Source of the DNA: an uncultured Flavobacteriales bacterium
Lineage (GTDB): Bacteria > Bacteroidota > Bacteroidia > Palsa-965
Reading direction: 5' to 3'
Assembly: GCA_946478675.1 (NCBI GenBank)
Contig: CAMLEF010000013.1
Location: 1-29,126, forward strand
DNA length: 29,126 nucleotides
The notes beneath the pieces are model-generated. The model was not told the DNA's origin and ran no database searches. It worked only from the letters and a program-made list of their open reading frames with translations. Numbering within the stretch: position 1 is the stretch's first letter; each line of letters begins with the position of its first letter. The translations under genes and the position numbers were made by a program. This document shows, piece by piece, positions 1 to 6,576 of the stretch.

Positions 1-1311
1 CTGTTGCGGGGGGCGCTGTTGCTGTTGTCCCTGCGGCTTTTGCTGCGGGCGGTTCTGCTGCGGTCGTCCCTGCGGCTTCGGCTGTCGCTGCTGCTGGGGC
101 GGGCGATTCTGTTGTCCCTGCGGCTGCTGTTGCGGATTGCGCTGCTGACCTTTGGCTTCGCCGCCACCGCCACGCTTTTTCTTCTTGTTGCGGCTCTTCG
201 ATTTGTCGAAACGCGTGAGGCTGTCCTGCCCGACGACGTTCTCGAAATCCGGCTGGTTTTGCTTCTCGACTTCCTTGCGGCTTTTCACAACACCGAGCTC
301 ATCGGGTTTTTCACCGCGCTTGTTCATCTCGATGACTTCTTTCACCCGCTGCGCCGTCACCGGCAGGAATTCATCCGGCTGATCGGCGAAGGTGTAGAAC
401 ATGAGGCCTTTGAAAATGTCGGTCTTCTGGTGGCGCGCTTTTCCGCGAATGGTTTCGAGATCGACGGCCTGCGGAAATTCCTTCAGCGCATCGAGGTACG
501 AATCGAGCTCGTAATTGAGGCAGCACTTCAGCTTGCCGCATTGTCCCGCGAGCTTCAGCGGGTTGAGCGAAAGCTGCTGGTAACGCGCCGCGCCGGTGGT
601 GACCGAACGAAAATCCGTCAGCCAGGTCGAGCAGCACAATTCACGGCCGCAGGAGCCGATGCCGCCCAAACGAGCCGCTTCCTGGCGCGCACCGATCTGC
701 CGCATCTCGATACGAACGCGGAACTGCTCGGCAAGCACTTTGATCAGCTCGCGGAAATCGACACGCTCTTCGGCGGTGTAATAGAAGATCGCTTTGGTTT
801 TATCGCCCTGGTATTCGACGTCGCTGATCTTCATCTGCAGGCCCATGTCGGCAGCGATCTTGCGGGCACGCATCATCGTTTCCTGTTCCGCCGCCTGCGC
901 TTCTTTCCATTTGTCGACGTCGGCAGGACGGACTTTGCGATAAACTTTTTTCAGCGAAGGATCATCGGCTTTTACACCGCGGCGGGAAAGCTGCGTGCGC
1001 ACGAGCTCGCCGGTAAGCGAAACCGTGCCGATATCATGCCCGGGCGATCCTTCGACGGCGATGACTTCTCCCATGACGAGGGGAAGGTCGTTGACATTGC
1101 GGAAGAATTCTTTCCGGCTGTTTTTGAACCGGACTTCAACGACGTCGAAAGGTTTCTGCCCGTTCGGCAGTTCCATGTTCGAGAGCCAGTCGAAGATATT
1201 GAGCTTGTTGCAGCCGCCGGTCCCGCAGGAGCCGTTGCTGCGGCAACCCGCCGGGGTACCGTTCGTTACTGTGCTGCAACCGCGACCGGTCGAGCAACCA
1301 CCACATCCCAT
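1..1311 (-). CDS. ricT: PSP1 domain protein, RicT/YaaT family (3' end outside window)
   Basis: The reading frame is open from an ATG at 1311 to the window edge (437 codons, no stop), so the C-terminus is missing. The first 34 residues hold six cysteines (C3, C6, C12, C23, C29, C34). The PSP1 core follows, with the two family cysteine motifs GSCGRELCC and GQCGKLKCC in the middle of the protein. From about residue 380 the protein becomes a Lys-rich and then Gln/Pro/Arg-rich low-complexity tail, which codes for the repetitive cagcag-type DNA at the window start. Relatives (B. subtilis RicT/YaaT) act in the Ric complex, which binds Fe-S clusters and influences RNA processing. In Bacteroidota the exact role is not established. 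The Cys-rich N-terminus could add a metal site (inference). The family assignment is firm; the basic tail suggests nucleic-acid contact but proves nothing. Confidence 0.9.
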   Translation of the reverse strand, partial: MGCGGCSTGRGCSTVTNGTPAGCRSNGSCGTGGCNKLNIFDWLSNMELPNGQKPFDVVEVRFKNSRKEFFRNVNDLPLVMGEVIAVEGSPGHDIGTVSLTGELVRTQLSRRGVKADDPSLKKVYRKVRPADVDKWKEAQAAEQETMMRARKIAADMGLQMKISDVEYQGDKTKAIFYYTAEERVDFRELIKVLAEQFRVRIEMRQIGARQEAARLGGIGSCGRELCCSTWLTDFRSVTTGAARYQQLSLNPLKLAGQCGKLKCCLNYELDSYLDALKEFPQAVDLETIRGKARHQKTDIFKGLMFYTFADQPDEFLPVTAQRVKEVIEMNKRGEKPDELGVVKSRKEVEKQNQPDFENVVGQDSLTRFDKSKSRNKKKKRGGGGEAKGQQRNPQQQPQGQQNRPPQQQRQPKPQGRPQQNRPQQKPQGQQQQRPPQQ

Positions 1312-1380
1312 TTTATATAGAGTTCGAAGAGGTTCGACATAATTAACGCAGGATCAGGCCGAAACCTTATCCGCTATAAA

Positions 1381-1388
1381 CAAAAATA
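1381..1388 (-). promoter_or_regulatory. Candidate -7 element for the RicT-like gene
   Basis: On the minus strand this reads TATTTTTG, an exact match to the Bacteroidota -7 consensus TAnnTTTG, about 70 nt upstream of the ATG at 1311. No clear TTTG -33 box is seen at the usual distance, so this is tentative. Confidence 0.3.
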
Positions 1389-1497
1389 CGGGATAGAAGG
1401 GCTGCTTCGGTGGGTGGGGGTGTGAATTACGGGCAATGGATTGTTTATAAGCTGCTAATCAGGAGGATTGGGGCAGGCTGCGGGGGGAATGACGGTT

Positions 1498-1555
1498 GAC
1501 CACTTAAGACACTTGAGGGCCTCCGATAGCCATCGGAGTAAGCGCGCAGACCCTC
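1498..1555. repeat. CACTTAAG-type intergenic repeat with hairpin (copy 1)
   Basis: It begins with CACTTAAG and CACTTGAG (1501-1508, 1510-1517). A 7-bp hairpin follows (CTCCGAT 1521-1527, loop, ATCGGAG 1532-1538), then TAAGCGCGCA. The start and end blocks recur at 11670-11702. It lies just downstream of the minus-strand stop at 1559 and could act as a transcript end, but no T-tract follows. Confidence 0.55.
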
Positions 1556-1558
1556 CCG

Positions 1559-2023
1559 CTATTCTTTGACGAACATTTTGTTGATGCGCTTTAACGGGCC
1601 GCCGCAGAAATTTTCGTGGCAGGAGACGCAGGCGTTGACCATGGAATTGAAATTCTTCACCTGCGTGGCGCGGTCGCTGGGAGACGTGCGGAATTGCTCG
1701 ACCTGCGAGGCGTAGTGGCGGGCGAGGGAGGTGAAGAGCTCCTGGTCGATGGAGGGATCGGTTTTTTTGGCAGTGAAGATGGTGTTGTAATCCGAAGGCG
1801 GCGTGAGCTGCGCGGAGGTGAGCACGCTGTCTTTCGCGAAAAGGGCTTTCGTGGAATCGTTCCAGTTGGCGAGTTTTCGCATGAGCAGGGCCAGCTCGCT
1901 GTCGCCGTTGGGGTTGAGCGACTTCTTGCAGGAAGAAGCGGAGTCGGATTTCGATTCGGCCGTTTCGTTGGAGCAGGCCACGGCAAGCGCGAACAGTGCC
2001 GCGAGGACAAAAAGCTTTCGCAT
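1559..2023 (-). CDS. Lipoprotein with a CxxCH haem-binding motif
   Basis: The product has 154 residues. The N-terminus is a lipoprotein signal peptide with lipobox LAVAC, lipidated Cys17, followed by a Ser/Asp-rich linker. Near the C-terminus is a single CVSCH motif (C132, C135, H136) followed by ENFCGG. CxxCH is the covalent haem c attachment signature, so this looks like a small cytochrome c-like lipoprotein facing the periplasm or outer membrane. The helical stretch before the motif and its C-terminal place recall class II (cytochrome c'-type) folds, but that is inference. It starts 3 bases after the stop of the DUF4920 lipoprotein gene, so the two are probably co-translated. No other cytochrome gene is nearby. 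The exact function is unknown. Confidence 0.75.
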   Translation of the reverse strand: MRKLFVLAALFALAVACSNETAESKSDSASSCKKSLNPNGDSELALLMRKLANWNDSTKALFAKDSVLTSAQLTPPSDYNTIFTAKKTDPSIDQELFTSLARHYASQVEQFRTSPSDRATQVKNFNSMVNACVSCHENFCGGPLKRINKMFVKE

Positions 2024-2026
2024 GGC

Positions 2027-2530
2027 TTAACGGATAATGACGCCGCGCGCTTCGAAGCTGAGCTCTACTTCCGGCTCGGTGATCTTCGCGATGGAATCTT
2101 TGCTGGCGCCGCCGTCTTCAGCGTAATGGCGCAGCTGGGCAACGGAAGTCGTATCCACGTATGCGTAGCCGTCCACCACAGCGGTTCTGCCACCCGCATC
2201 TTTCGGTACGAAGAAACCGTAATCCTTGAACGTGACGCGCATCGTTTTGTCGTTGCCGAGATCGAGCGCCATCCAGCAGCCTTTCTTCTGGCAAACGTCG
2301 ACGATCTTGCCTTCGAGCTTCACGGGAACGCTGTCTTTGCCGGCAAGCTTCGCGATGACTTCCGTTGCAGGAATGGCGCCGTCGACAGAGATCGTGTCAC
2401 CGAAATACTGTGCGGTGGCGACGGAATCTTTTTTCGCGGTATCGGCAGCGGATTTTTCGCTGGAAGCGTTGGAGCAGCTCACGGTTGCAAATGCAACAGC
2501 AAGAAGCAAGGGGGCGATCAGTTTTTTCAT
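2027..2530 (-). CDS. DUF4920-family lipoprotein
   Basis: The product has 167 residues from the ATG at 2530. A longer frame starting at 2548 is possible, but it puts six extra residues before a clean MKK signal sequence and overlaps the promoter element. The signal peptide ends in a lipobox (TVSC, Cys19). The mature part has the DUF4920 hallmark VDVCQKKGCWMALDL, a Cys pair around the middle, then a beta-rich section with YGFFVPKDAGG. Members are periplasmic or outer-membrane lipoproteins of unknown role; the compact beta-barrel-like fold and Cys pair hint at ligand or metal binding (inference). It is the first gene of a two-gene unit with the CxxCH lipoprotein, which suggests a shared redox or copper/haem-related job, but nothing here proves it. 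Confidence 0.85.
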   Translation of the reverse strand: MKKLIAPLLLAVAFATVSCSNASSEKSAADTAKKDSVATAQYFGDTISVDGAIPATEVIAKLAGKDSVPVKLEGKIVDVCQKKGCWMALDLGNDKTMRVTFKDYGFFVPKDAGGRTAVVDGYAYVDTTSVAQLRHYAEDGGASKDSIAKITEPEVELSFEARGVIIR

Positions 2531-2545
2531 TGGTAAAAGTTTGCG

Positions 2546-2553
2546 CAAAGATA
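2546..2553 (-). promoter_or_regulatory. -7 promoter element for the lipoprotein pair
   Basis: The minus strand reads TATCTTTG, an exact TAnnTTTG Bacteroidota -7 element, ending 15 nt before the ATG at 2530. The resulting leader would be only about 10 nt long. No obvious -33 box. Confidence 0.45.
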
Positions 2554-2668
2554 AGCAGGTTTCGGTTGGCCGGGGTGACCGCTGTCAGTCGCCGCGAAAA
2601 GGAAGCCCTTCTCCGCTACTTCTTCCGGTTGTGCATGAATTTTAGCCATCTTGCTGTGCCTTACCGCC

Positions 2669-4801
2669 ATGGCCCCGACCCGCTTTACCGCACGACAATT
2701 TCTTTCGACCCTGTTCATTCTTGTTCCGGTGGCGGTGCTCGTGTACGCGCTCATCCACCAGCAAAAAGAATCGCGGAAGCCGACTGTAGTTGACGGAACG
2801 CTTGATCTTACCGGCTGGAATTTCAGGAAAGACGGTTCCGTTCCGCTCAATGGCAAATGGGCTTTTTACTGGAATGAATTGCTCACGCCGCAACAGGTCG
2901 ATGTGAAGCAGCAGCAGAAATTCATCAACGTTCCCGGCATCTGGAATAATTTTTCGCCGGAAACTTCCGCTGACGGTTACGCGACGTATGCGATGACGAT
3001 CCATTCGTTGCAGCCTGGGCAAGAACTGGCGTTCAACCTGCGCACGGTGAGCAACGCCTATCGTCTTTTTGCCAATGGAAAAGAGATCGCCGCGAACGGA
3101 ATTGTCGGCGTTGACAAAACGAATTCGCAACCGGAATATCGTCCGCAGATCGTGACGTATCGTTGCGACAGCACTTCGCTGCAGCTGGTCATGCAGGTGT
3201 CGAACTTCGTGCATTGCAAAGGCGGATTCTGGCTGCCCGTCGAGATCGGTGATGTGGGAACGGTGCAGCGCGAACGTGACCTGCGGGTGCTGCTGGAAAT
3301 GTTTCTCTTCGGCTGCCTCTTCATCATGGCGCTGTATCACTTCAGCCTGTATTTCCTGCGCAGGGCCGACGCGTCCACGCTTTTCTTCGGCATCATGTGC
3401 GCCGCCATCGGGTTCCGCAGCCTGCTCACCGGCGAAAACCTGGTCAATTTTATTCTGCCGGAACTCGACTGGTTCGCAGCGCGCAAGATCGAATACCTGC
3501 TCACGTTCATCAGCGCACCGGTGTACGTCACGTTCGCGCGCATCCTGTACCCGCAGGAATGGAATAAAACGATCTATCGCATCATCGTCGGGTTCGGTCT
3601 TGCGCTGGCGCTGTTCGTGCTGGTGACGTCTTCGACGATTTACACGAAGACTTCGTATGTGTTCACCGGTTACGCCTGGCTGACGAGCGTCTACACGATC
3701 TTCGTTTTCGCGCGATCGGTGGCACGCAAAAAAGAAGGCGCCGGCGTTTTCCTCGCTACGTCATTGTTCTTCCTGCTGACGATCGTCAACGACACGCTGA
3801 ACCAGATGGAGATCATTCACACCGGCTTGTATCTCTCTTTCGGTTTGTTCATCGTCACGTTTGCGCAGGCGTTCATTCTTTCGTCGCGCTTCGCCGTGGC
3901 GTTCCACAACCTCGAAGTGTATTCGGACACGCTGCACAAATTCGTTCCGAAACAATTTCTCGGCAAGATTGCGAAAGACGGCATCGCTTCCATTCGCCCG
4001 GGCAATGCGGAGAAAAGCCAGGTAACGGTGCTCTTCAGCGACATGAATTCGTTCACGCGCATCTCCGAACAGATGACTCCGTCAGAAGTATTCGGCATGC
4101 TGAACGAATATTTGTCGTGGGTGGAACCGCCCATTCGTGCGAACCACGGCTTCGTCGACAAATATCTCGGCGACGGGATCATGGCGCTGTTTGAAAAAGC
4201 GGAAGGACAGAACAACGCGCTGAATGCGGTGAACGCGGCGCTCAACATGCAGGAGGCGCTCGACAACTACAACAAAAAACGTGTTGCTTCGGGACGAAAA
4301 GAGCTGTTCATGAATTGCGGCCTGCATAGCGGCGAAGTGATCATCGGCACGATCGGCGGAAACGAACGCATGGATTCAACGGCGATCGGCGACGTAGTGA
4401 ATCTCGCTTCGCGCATCGAAGGCATGACGCGATTTTACGGTGTGTCGCTGCTGGTGAGCGAAGAAACGATCCGCCAGCTCGGCGATACTTCCGGAATGTT
4501 TCTGCGCTTTGTCGATACCGTCACCGCGAAAGGGAAAACGGAGCCCGTCGCCATTTGGGAAATCATCGGCAGAAAATCGAAGCCGGAGCTTTCCGTCTTC
4601 ACATCATTGCTGCCGGCATGGGAAGTGGCAATGGAGCTTTACCGCGAAGGCCGTTACAAAGAAGCACGCGCGAAATTCAACGAATGCCTTTCCATTCTTC
4701 CCGACGACAGCGTTTCGCGTTATTACGTCCGACGCTGCAGCGAAGCCATGGTCGGAGGAACAACGGGACTTCCGAACGTGACGAAATTCACCGAGAAATA
4801 A
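2669..4801 (+). CDS. 7TM-DISM class III adenylate cyclase
   Basis: The product has 710 residues from the ATG at 2669; an in-frame TTG at 2651 is less likely. Order of parts: an N-terminal membrane anchor (about 11-29); a periplasmic jelly-roll-like DISM sensor region (about 40-200); roughly seven membrane segments (about 210-410); a class III nucleotide cyclase domain (about 435-620); and a C-terminal helical tail (about 640-690) that looks like one or two TPRs. Cyclase metal sites are in VLFSDMNSFTRIS and DKYLGDGIMALF. The Lys of DKYLGD and the Thr of DSTAIGDVVN are the purine-selecting pair expected for ATP in class IIIb enzymes, so cAMP is the likely product. The N-terminal region probably senses a periplasmic carbohydrate or similar ligand (family knowledge). 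It is transcribed away from the lipoprotein pair and ends at a bidirectional terminator. Confidence 0.9.
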   Translation: MAPTRFTARQFLSTLFILVPVAVLVYALIHQQKESRKPTVVDGTLDLTGWNFRKDGSVPLNGKWAFYWNELLTPQQVDVKQQQKFINVPGIWNNFSPETSADGYATYAMTIHSLQPGQELAFNLRTVSNAYRLFANGKEIAANGIVGVDKTNSQPEYRPQIVTYRCDSTSLQLVMQVSNFVHCKGGFWLPVEIGDVGTVQRERDLRVLLEMFLFGCLFIMALYHFSLYFLRRADASTLFFGIMCAAIGFRSLLTGENLVNFILPELDWFAARKIEYLLTFISAPVYVTFARILYPQEWNKTIYRIIVGFGLALALFVLVTSSTIYTKTSYVFTGYAWLTSVYTIFVFARSVARKKEGAGVFLATSLFFLLTIVNDTLNQMEIIHTGLYLSFGLFIVTFAQAFILSSRFAVAFHNLEVYSDTLHKFVPKQFLGKIAKDGIASIRPGNAEKSQVTVLFSDMNSFTRISEQMTPSEVFGMLNEYLSWVEPPIRANHGFVDKYLGDGIMALFEKAEGQNNALNAVNAALNMQEALDNYNKKRVASGRKELFMNCGLHSGEVIIGTIGGNERMDSTAIGDVVNLASRIEGMTRFYGVSLLVSEETIRQLGDTSGMFLRFVDTVTAKGKTEPVAIWEIIGRKSKPELSVFTSLLPAWEVAMELYREGRYKEARAKFNECLSILPDDSVSRYYVRRCSEAMVGGTTGLPNVTKFTEK

Positions 4802-4821
4802 ATCTTGAGAAAATCAAAAAA

Positions 4822-4854
4822 CAAATCCCGGATCTTCTACAAGTCCGGGATTTG
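4822..4854. terminator. Bidirectional intrinsic terminator
   Basis: A perfect 11-bp stem (CAAATCCCGGA 4822-4832 with TCCGGGATTTG 4844-4854) and an 11-nt loop. It is followed by a T-rich run on the + strand and preceded by an A-rich run, which is a T-tract on the minus strand. It sits between the convergent cyclase and holB genes and can serve both. Confidence 0.85.
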
Positions 4855-4872
4855 CTTTTGGTTTTTATCACG

Positions 4873-6009
4873 TTACACCGCCTGCGGCTTCGGGATGTTC
4901 AGCAGCTCGTTGGCTTTGAAGGAAAGATCGAGGAAGATCATCTTCGCGTTGCCGTTGCGCTCGATATGCGAGAAGGCTTTATCCAGCTCTTCGATGAATT
5001 TCTCGCCGTTCGCCGCGTGAATGAAGGGCGCGAATTTCGAGATGAACGCGAGCTCTTCGCCGGACATACGCACGAGCGATTGGTCGGCGTAATTCAGCAG
5101 CAAACTTTCGCGCACGAGCGTCAATGCGTAAAGCAAAAAATTCTTCTGCCGCTCACGACCAACAGTAGCCAGCTCATCGACGGCGGAGATCACTTTCGGC
5201 CCGTCGAATTTCAACGCAGCGCGCATCCATTTCTGGAACGTCGCGAGGTTGAACGCGGCCTGTTCGTTGCGATTGATGACCTGCCGCGCAGTGGCGTAGC
5301 TGCCATCGGACTGGAACGCGACTTTCTCGGCATCTTCGAACGAAAGCCCATGACGCTGCATCAATGCATCCCGCAGATCCGCATCAGCGATAGCGCGAAC
5401 TTTCACGAGCTGCGTACGCGAGACGATGGTGCGCAGGAGCTGGTCTTCGTTTTCGGTGACGACCAGGAACAGCGTTTTATCCGGCGGCTCCTCGAGAATT
5501 TTCAGCAGCTTGTTGGCGGCGGTGATGTTCATCTTTTCCGCGAGCCAGATGATCATGATCTTGTATTCGCCTTCGAACGTGGTGAGGCTGAGCTTGCGCA
5601 GGATCTCGCCGCTTTCGTCGGTGCCGATCACCGGCTGCTTGTTGTCGGCTTCGATCTTGTCGAACCATTCGTCGAGCGTGAGGTACGCATTTTCCAGCAG
5701 CGCTTCCCGCCATTGCGCGATGAGGTGCGTGCTGACGCGAACGTCTTTCGACATGGCGATCGGGAAAACGAAATGCAGGTCGGGGTGAACGAGCTTGGCG
5801 TATTTCTGGCAGGATGGGCATTCGCCGCAGGAATCGTCGGCGCCGCGATTGGTGCAATGAATGTATTGCGCGTAAGCGAGCGTGAGGGGCAGCGCGCCGT
5901 AACCTTCATGGCCGAAGAACAGCTGCGCATGGCTGATGCGGTTGCCGGAAACGGTGGAAAGCAGGCGTTGCTTCGCTTCGGATTGGCCGATGATGTCGCG
6001 GAAAAACAT
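4873..6009 (-). CDS. holB: DNA polymerase III delta' subunit
   Basis: The product has 378 residues, the normal size for delta'. It is the clamp-loader subunit that helps load the sliding clamp during replication. The N-terminal AAA+ domain starts FRDIIGQSEAKQRLL with RISHAQLFFG. The Walker A position reads GHEGYGAL, lacking the GK[ST] ending, so it should not bind ATP normally, as is usual for delta'. A four-Cys zinc site is present (C52, C61, C64, C67, in CGECPSC). NKLLKILEEPP and ENEDQLLRTIVSRTQ are the delta' helix and the SRx sensor (SRTQ here instead of SRCQ). The C-terminal third is the helical collar domain. The gene starts at 6009 and ends at the shared terminator with the cyclase. 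Assignment is firm. Confidence 0.95.
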   Translation of the reverse strand: MFFRDIIGQSEAKQRLLSTVSGNRISHAQLFFGHEGYGALPLTLAYAQYIHCTNRGADDSCGECPSCQKYAKLVHPDLHFVFPIAMSKDVRVSTHLIAQWREALLENAYLTLDEWFDKIEADNKQPVIGTDESGEILRKLSLTTFEGEYKIMIIWLAEKMNITAANKLLKILEEPPDKTLFLVVTENEDQLLRTIVSRTQLVKVRAIADADLRDALMQRHGLSFEDAEKVAFQSDGSYATARQVINRNEQAAFNLATFQKWMRAALKFDGPKVISAVDELATVGRERQKNFLLYALTLVRESLLLNYADQSLVRMSGEELAFISKFAPFIHAANGEKFIEELDKAFSHIERNGNAKMIFLDLSFKANELLNIPKPQAV

Positions 6010-6067
6010 GGAGCGAAATTAACGGTTGAGCGAGAGATAGAGAGGGCGTGTGGATGTATTGTGAAAA

Positions 6068-6105
6068 ACTAAACCACGGAGACACTGGGGCACGGAGATT
6101 TGCAA
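6068..6105. repeat. CCACGGAGACAC-type short intergenic repeat
   Basis: The segment contains ACCACGGAGACAC followed by GCACGGAG, the kind of short sequence often seen dispersed between bacterial genes. There is only one copy in this window, so repeat status rests on general knowledge. Confidence 0.3.
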
Positions 6106-6140
6106 TACGGTCGCCTGAAGAATACGACAGGACAAAAATT

Positions 6141-6494
6141 CTATTTCACCAAAGCCTCCAGCGGAATGTTCAGTTTCTCGTGAAGGTTGCGTACCATTTC
6201 GAGCGTAAGCTTTCGCCGGCCGGAAAAAATATCGCTCACACGACTTTTAAAGCCGAGAATTTTGGCAAGGTCGGTTTTCGTTAATCCCTCCTGCTCCATG
6301 CGATATTTGATCGCTTCCAGCGGATCTGGTGCTTCAATTACGAAATGACGGTCTTCGTAATCTTTGATCAGCAGCGCCAGCACATCCGCTTCGTCACCTT
6401 CTTTCGTTCCTGCTTTTGCATGAAAGACCTTTTCAAAGCGTGTCATTGCCGCCTGATAATCTTTCTGTGTTTTTATTTTTTTGAAGACGCTCAT
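6141..6494 (-). CDS. HigA-like antitoxin / XRE-family HTH protein
   Basis: The product has 117 residues from the ATG at 6494; an upstream ATG at 6527 would add 11 residues but starts inside the intergenic hairpin area. The C-terminal half is a Cro/C1-type helix-turn-helix (EGLTKTDLAKILGFKSRVSDIFSG), with RRKLTLEMVRNLHEKLNIP after it. The N-terminal half carries EADVLALLIKDYEDRHF and PDPLEAIKYRMEQ, typical of HigA antitoxins of the graT/higA type. HigA represses its own operon and neutralises the HigB mRNA-cleaving toxin. No HigB-like frame lies on either side: upstream is uvrC and downstream is holB. This is therefore an orphan antitoxin or a stand-alone regulator. It lies 82 bases beyond the uvrC stop, separated by two hairpins. 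Confidence 0.85.
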   Translation of the reverse strand: MSVFKKIKTQKDYQAAMTRFEKVFHAKAGTKEGDEADVLALLIKDYEDRHFVIEAPDPLEAIKYRMEQEGLTKTDLAKILGFKSRVSDIFSGRRKLTLEMVRNLHEKLNIPLEALVK

Positions 6495-6528
6495 TTTATT
6501 TCTTTTTAGCGGGGCCGTACAATTCACG

Positions 6529-6564
6529 CTGCCGCATCCGGCAGGTCGGGTGTTGACACCCGAC
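6529..6564. repeat. Two abutting perfect hairpins
   Basis: The first is CTGCCG (6529-6534), loop CATC, CGGCAG (6539-6544). The second begins at the next base: GTCGGGTGT (6545-6553), loop TG, ACACCCGAC (6556-6564), a 9-bp stem. There is no T-tract on either side. They lie just past the uvrC stop (6577) and overlap the leader of the HigA-like gene. They may be a REP-like element, an mRNA 3' end stabiliser, or part of the higA control region. Confidence 0.6.
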
Positions 6565-6576
6565 TCTTCGTCATCG

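Noticed and set aside
4..1320. Long + strand open frame of 438 codons opposite the RicT-like gene
   Set aside because: It is low-complexity Leu/Arg-rich and is the antisense of a clear PSP1-family protein; GC-biased third positions of the real gene explain it.
4555..6072. Long + strand open frame opposite holB
   Set aside because: No recognisable motif and it runs through the bidirectional terminator; holB on the minus strand is certain.
6141..6494. Complete HigBA toxin-antitoxin module
   Set aside because: Only the antitoxin is present; no toxin-sized frame with a HigB/RelE fold lies next to it.
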